From UBA961 sp014191195 (GTDB lineage Bacteria > Bacteroidota > Ignavibacteria > Kapaibacteriales > UBA961): a stretch of DNA of 64,000 nucleotides. The position numbers were made by a program, and so were the translations under genes. Below are positions 44,741 to 52,881 of this stretch, one piece after another. The notes under the pieces are model-generated. The model had not been told where the DNA came from. It made no database searches and saw only the letters and a list, made by a program, of their open reading frames with translations. Every line of letters starts with the position of its first letter. Position 1 is the stretch's first letter. The stretch is from contig OZ123195.1 in the NCBI GenBank assembly GCA_964204605.1, forward strand, positions 1,488,001 through 1,552,000, read 5' to 3'.

Positions 44741-45667
44741 TTACTTCTTCAAGGAATACGATGTAATGACTTTACCAGTGATGTCGATCACTTGTACAAG
44801 AGTTTCTTTTTCCATTACAGAAAACATCATGAAGCCTTGCTTTCCATGATAGAAGTCTTGTCCTTCTGCTTTTCCTGCATCACGAATTTCGCTTCCTGCA
44901 CCTGAAATAAAATGAACAGTTGATTTGTTCTTGGGATGTATGATTTGCAAATCATGCTCATGACCGCAGATATATGCATGCACCCCTTGTGTTTTGAATG
45001 TTGCATCAAATTTATTCATGAGATCATTCATGCCCGGTTTTCTTTTACCCAAGCTATATATGGAATGATGTCCAATCACGAATTTCCAATCATTCTTTGG
45101 TGTTTGTGATAGCAAAGAATCCATCCAAATTCTTTGTCCTGCCGTATCAATACCTTTCACATGATATATTTCATCTTCTTTATGATATGCATCTACATAA
45201 GGACTAGTGTCCATGAATAAAAATTGTGCCGACTGTGATTTGCTTATGCCAAATGTTTTTGAATAGTATCTTGCAGGCATATTCCATCTTCTGCTGATTG
45301 TGGAATATGTGATTTGTGCATCGGGATTTCCTTCGTAATCATGATTTCCTAAAACAATATACCAATCACCTTGCAGTGAATGTTGAGGATAAATGTCTTC
45401 GAATGAAGCCTTCCAGTGCGGATCCATGACGCTTCTTACGCCACTTGGATAGAAATTATCACCCGTGCTTATGATGAATTTTGGCTCTACTTGTTCTGCG
45501 GCATCTGCCATTACTTTTGCAATTTCTTTCTGACCATATTCACCATTTCTTCCCCAATCACCAATCACAAAAAAATGCAATGCATCTTTTGGGATGATGA
45601 TTCCTGGAATATTTGAATATGCAGTATTATTACAAATGAAGAGGATTAAAAGAAGAAACTTTTTCAT
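44741..45667 (-). CDS. Acid-phosphatase-like metallophosphoesterase (purple acid phosphatase type)
   Basis: This 308-residue protein has a signal peptide (MKKFLLLILFICNNTAYS). The metallophosphatase motifs are in order: FFVIGDWGRNG (metal Asp), FIISTGDNFYPSG (GDN, with Tyr for the purple colour nearby), VLGNHDYEG (GNHD), VIGHHSIYS and YICGHEHDLQ. The length and 'GDNFYPSGV' are typical of tartrate-resistant/ACP5-like enzymes. It should release phosphate from organic esters in the periplasm or outside. A TonB receptor lies 69 bp upstream on the same strand; the pair may serve phosphate uptake. A terminator in the gap suggests separate control. Confidence 0.88.
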   Translation of the reverse strand: MKKFLLLILFICNNTAYSNIPGIIIPKDALHFFVIGDWGRNGEYGQKEIAKVMADAAEQVEPKFIISTGDNFYPSGVRSVMDPHWKASFEDIYPQHSLQGDWYIVLGNHDYEGNPDAQITYSTISRRWNMPARYYSKTFGISKSQSAQFLFMDTSPYVDAYHKEDEIYHVKGIDTAGQRIWMDSLLSQTPKNDWKFVIGHHSIYSLGKRKPGMNDLMNKFDATFKTQGVHAYICGHEHDLQIIHPKNKSTVHFISGAGSEIRDAGKAEGQDFYHGKQGFMMFSVMEKETLVQVIDITGKVITSYSLKK

Positions 45668-45687
45668 GATGTAGACATAAGTATGAT

Positions 45688-45716
45688 AAAAAAAGGGAGC
45701 AGTGAATGCCCCCTTT
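45688..45716 (-). terminator. Terminator after island TonB receptor
   Basis: On the minus strand AAAGGGGGCA and TGCTCCCTTT pair (one mismatch), followed by TTTTTT. It lies 20 bp after the stop of the TonB receptor gene and before the phosphatase start. Confidence 0.7.
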
Positions 45717-45736
45717 CAAGTTCAATGTACTTTATA

Positions 45737-48553
45737 TTATAAATCCCATTTCAAACCGACATTCAAGCGCATATTGTAGAATTCAGATTGCATTGTTCTT
45801 TCGCTGATGCCTTGATAATATCTCAATGGTTGATTGGTGATATTATTGAGTTCTGCGAACATACGAAGTTCAGGTGTGAATTTATAAGCTGCATTGAAAT
45901 CCACAAATGTTTGAGTGTCATAGTATCTGTCATAGAATTCGCTCACTCCATAACTATCGATATATGCACTTGTATAATTAACGGATATTCTGGCTGACAA
46001 TTTATTGTCTTCATAGGAAAGTGATGCATTAAACATATGCTGTGCTGTTCCGGGTAGTGAAGCATCTATACGATCTGTATCATCTGTAGGAACACTTGGA
46101 ACATTTGAACCCGTATTTGTATAATTCAAGTATAAACTTGTATTTCCAAGAATTCCCGGCAAGAAATCGAGTTGTCTTTGAAATCCGAATTCCATTCCTG
46201 TGATTGTTGCTTCGGCTCCATTACGAGGCTGAGTATATCGAGCATATTGCACACCATTGATCAATGGAACATTGACTCCACGGAGGATATAATCATAAAT
46301 GAAATTTTGAATATTCTTGTGGAAAATACCACCCGAGAATATACCGACTGATTCAAAGTAATATTCAGCCATCAAGTCGAAATTCGATGAAGTAGTTGCC
46401 TTCAAATCTGGATTACCAAGCGCGATTTCATCATCATCCTGACTGAATAATTGATAGGGAACAAGATTATAATAATTTGGTCTTGCGAATGTATTCGTAT
46501 AAGCCATACGAATGATCAATGCAGGATTATATTCATAACGCACATGCATTGATGGTAAAATATTCAAATAGGAATTTGTGCCTGTTTTTGCTAAATATGT
46601 TTCAGCATCGGCATCGAATGAATTTCCGGTGTATTCAACTGAAGTGTGCTCGACTCTTGCACCCGCAACAATCATTAACTTATCGTCTGAATTAAGATAT
46701 CCGCCGCTCAATTGTTGGGTAAGCATAAGATAACCGGCATTGATTGTTTCTGTTGCATTGAAATTACCCGGAACATATTCAGCGATACCATCTCTTAATT
46801 TGAAATTTGAAGTGTCATTCACATTTATTCCACCCAAAAATGATGATGGTGCATAAGAACCATATGCATAATCACCTGCAAGATTTGCTTTTCCTCTGTC
46901 CATATCAATCAAAGGGATTGAACCGAATGAACTTGCATTGAACACATTTGTATTATTCGGTGTATAAAAGCTAAAACTATTATCGCGCATTTTTTCTTTT
47001 CCACGATAACGAATACCACCTTTCAGAATGGATTCATAAGCACCTTGATTCAATGTTGTTTCCAAGTCCAATTTGGCATTAAGATCCACATCTTCTGTAT
47101 AGCCATATTGTTCTGTCAATTGACGCAATGACCAAGTATTGTAATCATTGCCTGTTTCACCGGCAACGAATCCTCCTTGTGGTTGAACTGGATCACTGAT
47201 GTCTTGAGTGAGTTTTTGTTTTCTGGTTCTGAACGATACATAACGCTCATTCGGACGCTCTTCCGAAGCTTTTGCATAATTGGCTTGCCAGTTGGCTTTC
47301 ACGGCGCCAAGAACATGTTGACCTGACATAGAAATATTGAAAGTTCTTTGGTCTTCAAGTCTTCTATTATCCACGCGATCATTTCCGATACCACCTTTTG
47401 TTTCTCTTCTTACCTCTGCGCCTGAAACAATTCCATTAGAATCAGGTGCTGATGGATAGCGATAATTCACGCGATAACGATTTTCCCAATCATCTCTCCA
47501 ATTATAAATAGTATTGAAGAATACTTGATTTTTTTCATCGAATTTATAATCTAAACCAAGCGAGATGCTTCTTCTTGTTCTTTCAACATCATATCTGCGC
47601 ACTTGAAGATCTGATACATAAGCTTTGCCATTGGCATCTTCAGACCACTCGGCTTCAACATTATCAGATGCAAGCTTATGATTATTGATGCTTCCTGAAA
47701 GCACAAGTCCTAGTTTATTATCCATGAATCTTTCACCATAAACTCCTGCACCTGTAAGAATTGGTTTATCACTAAGGAAATTATATCCTCCAGCACCAGT
47801 CACGGACAATCTTCTTGTTTCAGGAGCACCTCTTGTGATCAAATTGATTGATCCTCCAATAGCATCGGCATCCATATCGGCAGTGAGCGCTTTGGTTACT
47901 TCAATTGTTTGAATCATGTCTGATGGAATCAAATCCAATTGCACTTCACGATTTTCCGCTTCTGCTGATGGAATGCGATCTCCATTGATTGTAACACTGT
48001 TTAAACGAGCGGCAGTACCTCTGATAAGTCCGAATCTTGCTTCCCCTTGATCATATTGAACGGTGATTCCTTGAACGCGCTTCAATGCATCGCCAACATT
48101 TGCATCTGGGAAACGACCAACTTGATCCGAAGAAATGATATTGGCAATGGAAATGCCTTCTTTTTGTTGATTCAATGCCCTTGCTTGTCCTTTTAGTCCA
48201 TCACCCATAACTATCACATCATTTGTGACTGATGTGGATGCCTGCATAAGTACTTTAACAGAAACTGTTCCATTATCCGGAATCTCAATTTTTTGAGTGT
48301 ATTTCTTGAATCCAATGGATGTTACGGTCAGAGTATAAGACCCTGATTTAACATTCGAAATGAAAAATTGACCCCGACTATCACATATTTTTCCTCGTGA
48401 TATTTCTTTTATTTGAACTCCGGCGCCGGGCAAAGGTAAAAAACCTTTTTCATCGAGTACGATGCCGGATACATTACCGGCTAATGTAGTCATGATTGAG
48501 AAAGGTATAAAAAGAAGAGAGAGAAGGAATCGAATGCTGTACGGATTGTGCAT
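45737..48553 (-). CDS. TonB-dependent outer-membrane receptor (island)
   Basis: I choose ATG 48553 (MHNPYSIRFLLSLLFIPFS) because it begins a signal peptide; the frame extends to 48745. The 938-residue protein has a carboxypeptidase-regulatory domain (GNVSGIVLDEKGFLPLPGAG) and a plug (DQVGRFPDANVGDALKRVQG ... GGSINLITRG). A full beta-barrel ends NVGLKWDL. The plug wording 'SGRFPDANVADALQR..GV' is typical of the TIGR01782-type receptors used for large substrates. The neighbouring phosphatase suggests a phosphorylated or phosphate-linked substrate, which is inference. A membrane-protein remnant lies upstream. Confidence 0.88.
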   Translation of the reverse strand: MHNPYSIRFLLSLLFIPFSIMTTLAGNVSGIVLDEKGFLPLPGAGVQIKEISRGKICDSRGQFFISNVKSGSYTLTVTSIGFKKYTQKIEIPDNGTVSVKVLMQASTSVTNDVIVMGDGLKGQARALNQQKEGISIANIISSDQVGRFPDANVGDALKRVQGITVQYDQGEARFGLIRGTAARLNSVTINGDRIPSAEAENREVQLDLIPSDMIQTIEVTKALTADMDADAIGGSINLITRGAPETRRLSVTGAGGYNFLSDKPILTGAGVYGERFMDNKLGLVLSGSINNHKLASDNVEAEWSEDANGKAYVSDLQVRRYDVERTRRSISLGLDYKFDEKNQVFFNTIYNWRDDWENRYRVNYRYPSAPDSNGIVSGAEVRRETKGGIGNDRVDNRRLEDQRTFNISMSGQHVLGAVKANWQANYAKASEERPNERYVSFRTRKQKLTQDISDPVQPQGGFVAGETGNDYNTWSLRQLTEQYGYTEDVDLNAKLDLETTLNQGAYESILKGGIRYRGKEKMRDNSFSFYTPNNTNVFNASSFGSIPLIDMDRGKANLAGDYAYGSYAPSSFLGGINVNDTSNFKLRDGIAEYVPGNFNATETINAGYLMLTQQLSGGYLNSDDKLMIVAGARVEHTSVEYTGNSFDADAETYLAKTGTNSYLNILPSMHVRYEYNPALIIRMAYTNTFARPNYYNLVPYQLFSQDDDEIALGNPDLKATTSSNFDLMAEYYFESVGIFSGGIFHKNIQNFIYDYILRGVNVPLINGVQYARYTQPRNGAEATITGMEFGFQRQLDFLPGILGNTSLYLNYTNTGSNVPSVPTDDTDRIDASLPGTAQHMFNASLSYEDNKLSARISVNYTSAYIDSYGVSEFYDRYYDTQTFVDFNAAYKFTPELRMFAELNNITNQPLRYYQGISERTMQSEFYNMRLNVGLKWDL

Positions 48554-48663
48554 CGTTAATCCTAAAAAAATGAAGGAAATATTATGCAAAGTTATCGGTT
48601 GAGTATTATGGGAATGTAAAGTGAATATTAAGAATATATGATGAATTGGAAATGCAGCAGAAT

Positions 48664-48813
48664 TTAAAACATGTACAATATCATTAATGCAATTGCTGAT
48701 GCCCACATCATGAGAAGCTTGAATACTTCTCCGATATTCATCCATGTTGAGTTTACAAATTCACCCCAGATTTCTTTTTTGTTTGCAATATGGAGAATGA
48801 CACTAAGCAACAT
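48664..48813 (-). pseudogene. C-terminal remnant of a membrane protein
   Basis: The frame on the minus strand is open from about 48846; the first ATG is at 48813. It encodes MLLSVILHIANKKEIWGEFV, NSTWMNIGEVFKLLMMWASA, then IALMILYMF-stop. It looks like the last two helices of a transporter or other integral membrane protein, cut off at its 5' side about 50 bases from the direct repeat. I do not recognise the family. It could also be an intact 49-residue membrane peptide, but the open frame upstream argues for truncation. Confidence 0.4.
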
Positions 48814-48898
48814 GGGTGCTGTGAGTTCATAAAGTATAGGCAGTTGAAATTAATATATCAATCGGTCTTATTCCAAATAGATGCAGTGATAATCCCAA

Positions 48899-49100
48899 AA
48901 TCAGTATCTCCCTATTTAAAAAACAAAATTTTACTACAAACTAATATTCTAACAATTTCCTTATTGATATAATCAAGAGTAGTGCATATTTATGAATGTA
49001 AGTACATTTCACTAATAAGTATTAAAACTATTTTTCCCCAATATTTGCCTACATGAATGAACAAAATATCAACTGAAAATGTATTAGTGAATTTTTACAG
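48899..49100 (+). repeat. 202 bp direct repeat, copy 2
   Basis: Second copy of the repeat at 43977-44178. After 49100 the two copies diverge completely; here unrelated upstream sequence of the small repeat-protein gene follows. The copies bracket the decayed outer-membrane gene, phosphatase, receptor and remnant. Confidence 0.85.
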
Positions 49101-49150
49101 ATACTTCCCTATCGATATTTTTTATACTTGTCATATCTATTGCACATATC

Positions 49151-49169
49151 ATACACACAGTGTATACAC
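49151..49169 (+). promoter_or_regulatory. Candidate upstream activator site
   Basis: ATACAC-ACA-GTGTAT (49151-49165) and the overlapping palindrome GTGTATACAC (49160-49169) lie about 140 bases upstream of a sigma54-like promoter, a usual distance for enhancer-binding proteins. This is inference from spacing and symmetry. Confidence 0.3.
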
Positions 49170-49305
49170 AGTACACAGTAATAATACATACATAATTCGA
49201 GTACTTTATATTTGATTATATAAGTTTTTATTTCTTATAAAAGCAATACACAGCAAGGGTTTTCAGGTTTTTTATTGTATTGTTTTAATGACTATAAAAT
49301 AAACT

Positions 49306-49321
49306 TGGCATGCCAAATGCA
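49306..49321 (+). promoter_or_regulatory. Sigma54-like -24/-12 promoter
   Basis: TGGCATGCCAAATGCA fits the consensus TGGCAC-G-N4-TTGCA well: GG (49307-49308) and GC (49319-49320) are separated by exactly ten bases. It lies about 106 bases before the ATG of the small repeat-protein gene. The sequence TTGGCATGCCAA is also a perfect 12-base palindrome, so it could instead be an operator. Confidence 0.4.
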
Positions 49322-49426
49322 AAGTATCATTTGTGCGACATTATATCACTACAAAAACAAACTTTTTAGGGTTCGCACATTGTGTTTGAAAGTTATGTTA
49401 TTTCATTTTTATAAAGGGTTATTGCT

Positions 49427-49726
49427 ATGAAAAGTATCATGTATGTGCTCGTAGTTTTTGCATTTGGAACATCATTATATGCAAAACACCAAGTGTTGGG
49501 TCAGTCACCAAGAAGCGCGAAAGTTTTCAATACTAATGCCATTACGCATATAGTATTGGGTCAGTCACCAAGAAATGCGAAAGTTTACAATACTAATGCC
49601 ATCACACATGTAGTATTGGGTCAGTCACCAAGAAATGCGAAAGTTTATAATGAAAAGGCTTTACTTTCTGAGAATGGGATTTTAAAAAAACCAGTTCTTG
49701 CTATATTCAATGAAAAAGACAAATAA
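49427..49726 (+). CDS. Small secreted protein of three tandem 20-residue repeats
   Basis: This 99-residue protein has a signal peptide (MKSIMYVLVVFAFGTSLYA). The mature chain consists of the unit VLGQSPRNAKVYNTNAITH in three tandem copies, the last incomplete, followed by a short charged tail (LKKPVLAIFNEKDK). The copies differ by a few substitutions, including Ser for Asn and Phe for Tyr in the first. I do not recognise the family. Its repeated, separable units resemble precursors of secreted peptides, or a small binding protein. It lies inside the island, behind a sigma54-like promoter, with 236 bp to the right boundary repeat and the next gene. Confidence 0.7.
   Translation: MKSIMYVLVVFAFGTSLYAKHQVLGQSPRSAKVFNTNAITHIVLGQSPRNAKVYNTNAITHVVLGQSPRNAKVYNEKALLSENGILKKPVLAIFNEKDK
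49493..49651 (+). repeat. Tandem 60 bp repeats
   Basis: Units of exactly 60 bases at 49493-49552 and 49553-49612 and a partial third at 49613-49651. Each starts GTATTGGGTCAGTCACCAAG (GTG in the first). The frame is kept, so copy number can change without breaking the gene. Confidence 0.95.
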
Positions 49727-49778
49727 TCATTTAGAATGTGTATATACATTTAGGGAAATACAAACATTATAGATTTAG

Positions 49779-49944
49779 GGTTTGGAACAATGAATACAGT
49801 TAATAGGGCTAATAAATAGGGTATTCGATATTAGAAGAATATATTCTTAATGAAGAATAATAAAAACCGATAATTATATCTATAGTTATCGGTTTTTTTA
49901 TTAATTCTAATACTTTTGATTCTGTAAATTGATAATCATACATA
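49779..49944 (+). repeat. Island boundary inverted repeat, right copy
   Basis: Inverted match of 39490-39655, about 10.1 kb away. This copy contains an intact terminator (49862-49899) and ends a few bases before the glycosyltransferase gene. Confidence 0.85.
49862..49899 (+). terminator. Terminator inside the right boundary repeat
   Basis: AAAAACCGATAA pairs with TTATCGGTTTTT, a 12 bp stem followed by further T's. The A-run on the other side makes it potentially bidirectional. It separates the island from the glycosyltransferase gene. Confidence 0.75.
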
Positions 49945-49962
49945 ATACATGAATAAACAATA

Positions 49963-51030
49963 ATGATAAAAAAGAAAAGAATTCTTATTGATCTAGATAG
50001 ATTGAAAGATGTGCACAATGGCTTAGGACAAATTGCTTTGAATTTTGGAAAGTATATTCAAGATCTAAAAGATGATAGATTCGAGTTTACTTTATTAGTA
50101 CCTAAACAATACATCGGATATTTTGGAAATAATGTTAACTATGAAACAATTTCAATAAAAAGAAGATATTTCCCCTATTTATGCCCAGATTATGATCTGT
50201 GGTATACAATTCATCAAGACTCTTCTTTCTTTCCTTCTAATAAAAAGACACCATTTATTATTACAATAAATGATTTAAACTTTTTAGAAGACAAAACTCC
50301 ATCCAAAGCACAAAAAAGATTAAAACGTTTGCAATCCAAAATTGATCGTTGTACTATTATCACGGCTATTTCTCATTATACAGAAAGTGTTATCAGAAAG
50401 AATCTGGATATAAAAGATAAACCTTTACATGTTATTTATTTTGGCGTGGAAAACCCAATAGAAAAGCAAGCAAAAAAGCCTTCATATGTTAATTCTGAGT
50501 CATTATTACTTTCTATAGGTGTTATTCAACCAAAGAAAAATTTGATGGTTTTAGTGGAGATGATGAAGTATATCCCTGATAATTATCAATTGATTTTAGC
50601 TGGCAATACCGAAGGTACATATTCAGAACATATTCAAGAAAGAATTCTTCAATTGGGATTAGAAAATAGGATTATGATGCCTGGCAAAATAACAGATGAT
50701 GATAAGTACTGGTTATTATCGCATTGCACAGCTTTATGTTTTCCATCTAAACTAGAAGGAATGGGAATTCCTCCAATTGAAGCAATGCGTTTTGGTAAGC
50801 CTGTTTTTGCTTCAACATTTTCTAGTATTCCAGAAATCTGCAAAGAATATGCTTATTATTGGGAGAATTTTGAACCTCGTAATATGGCTAACTTTTTTCT
50901 AAAACACCTAGAAGAATTTCGTATTAATCCAGAAAAAGAGCATCAGTTAATTGAGTTTTCTGAACAATACAATTGGAAGGATTCACTGATGAATTATCTA
51001 GATTTGTTTGATCAATGCTTAAACAAGTAA
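49963..51030 (+). CDS. GT4-family glycosyltransferase
   Basis: This 355-residue protein has a GT-B fold: the N-terminal ILIDLDRLKDVHNGLGQIA, an interdomain segment, and the C-terminal nucleotide-sugar domain with LLSIGVIQPKKNLMVLVEMM, LILAGNTEG and the conserved CFPSKLEGMGIPPIEAMRFG (E-x7-E). It transfers a sugar to a lipid-linked or polysaccharide acceptor at the inner face of the membrane. Together with the O-antigen ligase-like gene and the membrane glycosyltransferase nearby it points to envelope polysaccharide assembly. Confidence 0.9.
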   Translation: MIKKKRILIDLDRLKDVHNGLGQIALNFGKYIQDLKDDRFEFTLLVPKQYIGYFGNNVNYETISIKRRYFPYLCPDYDLWYTIHQDSSFFPSNKKTPFIITINDLNFLEDKTPSKAQKRLKRLQSKIDRCTIITAISHYTESVIRKNLDIKDKPLHVIYFGVENPIEKQAKKPSYVNSESLLLSIGVIQPKKNLMVLVEMMKYIPDNYQLILAGNTEGTYSEHIQERILQLGLENRIMMPGKITDDDKYWLLSHCTALCFPSKLEGMGIPPIEAMRFGKPVFASTFSSIPEICKEYAYYWENFEPRNMANFFLKHLEEFRINPEKEHQLIEFSEQYNWKDSLMNYLDLFDQCLNK

Positions 51031-51036
51031 TTACTA

Positions 51037-51510
51037 TCAACAACATCCAGAAGCTGGATTGCAACTTTGCTGATTTGTAGATTGTAATTCAGATAACTTC
51101 ACTTTCTTTTTTACTAAGGGAATACCACAGCTATCTTTTGCAAGACAATCTGTTTGTTTTGGAATCATCATAAATACATTATTCATTGTCTGCACACCAT
51201 ATCTACAAATTGTATCACCTTGATATTCAATTTCAACTTCATGGTCTTGATTACCTAAAATGGATGAAGCTTTTTGAATAATTCCAATGAGTTTTTCAGA
51301 GGATAATCTATGATCTATATCATCTGCAATCCATAACTGAAAAGATATGGTATGTTCTTTTCTTTCAGTTCCTCCACAGTCAATAAAATGTTTTGTTGTT
51401 AAACCAACTTCTGTGATATGGAAATGACTTGGTACAATATTGCCATTGGGTTCTATAAATACTAATGCTTGACTTCTTTTGATTTGATTTACAAACTCTG
51501 ATAATGTCAT
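51037..51510 (-). CDS. DUF6428-family protein
   Basis: This 157-residue protein has HFHITEVGLTTKHFIDCGG near the N-terminus and a cysteine-rich end (NQQSCNPASGCC), the pattern of the DUF6428 family of Bacteroidota. In other genomes I recall it near arsenic or metal resistance genes, but none is here. The four C-terminal cysteines/CC could bind metal. The stop lies 7 bp from the convergent glycosyltransferase gene. Confidence 0.75.
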   Translation of the reverse strand: MTLSEFVNQIKRSQALVFIEPNGNIVPSHFHITEVGLTTKHFIDCGGTERKEHTISFQLWIADDIDHRLSSEKLIGIIQKASSILGNQDHEVEIEYQGDTICRYGVQTMNNVFMMIPKQTDCLAKDSCGIPLVKKKVKLSELQSTNQQSCNPASGCC

Positions 51511-51534
51511 ATTTTATCCTTTTATGAATGAAAA

Positions 51535-52881
51535 CTATGATTCATTAGTATGTGTAGATGATAGCATTTTTCGATCTTCGGCTAGATATCTTGCACAACC
51601 AATTAAAGCAATCATAAATCCTGTAGTTAATAAACCAGATCTACTTTCAAATACACCTTCGGCAATATTAGTAATACAATAAGACACCAATCCTGCTGCC
51701 GAACCTAATGCTATGATTTGAATCAAAGCATCATGGCGATTCCTTCTAGCTGTCCATACTCCAATTATGATATAGTATATAATTATCATCCAAAAAGTAA
51801 TTGCTAAAGGTATACCTGCTTTAAATAGTAATCCTGAATATCCATTATGAGAATATACTGCTCTAATATGTGCCTTTAGTAATAAATCATAGCGCAAATG
51901 ATCTTTTTGAAATCCATTTCCTCCTAAAGGATATCGTGCTACCCCTTTCATTACTTCTCTTGTTTCTAATACTCTACCTAAATATGATTTATCTGTATTG
52001 ATATTCACACTGCTAGAAAGTCTTGTTTGTATAACAACAAATGCAATTTCTGCTAGATTGGAGTAAAATGTCATAACAATAAATCCAGCTGCTACTAAAA
52101 ACATTGAAAATACTGTCAAAAATTTACGTCTGCCAGATGCTTCCAAAAAAAAGACTAAAAACACTAAACTTGCTAAAAAAGCTACCCATGATGTTCTAGC
52201 CAATGAAGCTAGCAAAACAAGTAAAAAAACTGATATTAATCCAATGGCAAACACCCTTAGCTTATTACTTTTAACTGTTATCAATGTTAATAAAGCAATG
52301 ATTCCTGCTGCTCCAAACAGTGGAGCATCATTTCTAACCCCTTTATATAATACTTCATAACCATAATCCAATGAAGAAGTTATCTTCCTATATTCCATTA
52401 AATTAACTATACCAAATCCAACTAATACACATGATAATATGAATATCAAATAGTGAATTTGTTTTTCCGTTCTAAAATGTTCTCGAATTGGAAAATAATA
52501 CAACATTAATAATAATAATTGCCAGCTTCTAGCCCATTGCAATGGCTCTACATCATTACCCCAAGAAACAAAAACAGTACATACAGAAACAATATAAAAT
52601 ATACTCGCTAGGATATCTCCGCCATTGCGGATAATCTTTTTTCTTTTCACTAATAATTGCCAGATAAACCAAATAGCTAAAGAAGAATGATAGAAAGCGC
52701 CTAATATAGTTTCTGTTAATCCAATTCCTGAATCTGTGGCTTTACAGAAAAACGGCATGCTTATAATTACTATAGAAAGCCATAATCTAGCTAAAACAGA
52801 ATCATTAGGTCTTGCATTGTTATATGTTAAAGAATCTTCTATTGCTATTTCCTTTTTAAGAGTAGATAATCTTGTCGCCAT
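51535..52881 (-). CDS. O-antigen ligase/polymerase-like membrane protein
   Basis: This 448-residue protein has about eleven membrane helices. A long loop at about 290-345 (SSVNINTDKSYLGRVLETRE ... YPLGGNGFQKDHL ... AVYSHNGY) contains an Arg and a His-Asn (SHNGY) in the way of the Wzy_C/O-antigen ligase family. These proteins join or polymerise surface polysaccharide at the outer face of the inner membrane. Its start overlaps the end of the upstream glycosyltransferase by 37 bp. Confidence 0.82.
   Translation of the reverse strand: MATRLSTLKKEIAIEDSLTYNNARPNDSVLARLWLSIVIISMPFFCKATDSGIGLTETILGAFYHSSLAIWFIWQLLVKRKKIIRNGGDILASIFYIVSVCTVFVSWGNDVEPLQWARSWQLLLLMLYYFPIREHFRTEKQIHYLIFILSCVLVGFGIVNLMEYRKITSSLDYGYEVLYKGVRNDAPLFGAAGIIALLTLITVKSNKLRVFAIGLISVFLLVLLASLARTSWVAFLASLVFLVFFLEASGRRKFLTVFSMFLVAAGFIVMTFYSNLAEIAFVVIQTRLSSSVNINTDKSYLGRVLETREVMKGVARYPLGGNGFQKDHLRYDLLLKAHIRAVYSHNGYSGLLFKAGIPLAITFWMIIIYYIIIGVWTARRNRHDALIQIIALGSAAGLVSYCITNIAEGVFESRSGLLTTGFMIALIGCARYLAEDRKMLSSTHTNES

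Noticed and set aside
39380..49950. CRISPR array in the repeat-rich region
   Set aside because: The repeats there are protein-coding (propeller blades, 60 bp units) or long paired repeats; no short regular repeats with unique spacers and no cas genes are seen.
39365..49950. Classical integrase-type island with attL/attR copies of the tRNA end
   Set aside because: I found no second copy of the tRNA-Ser 3' end at the right boundary and no integrase gene; the boundary repeats are inverted, not direct.
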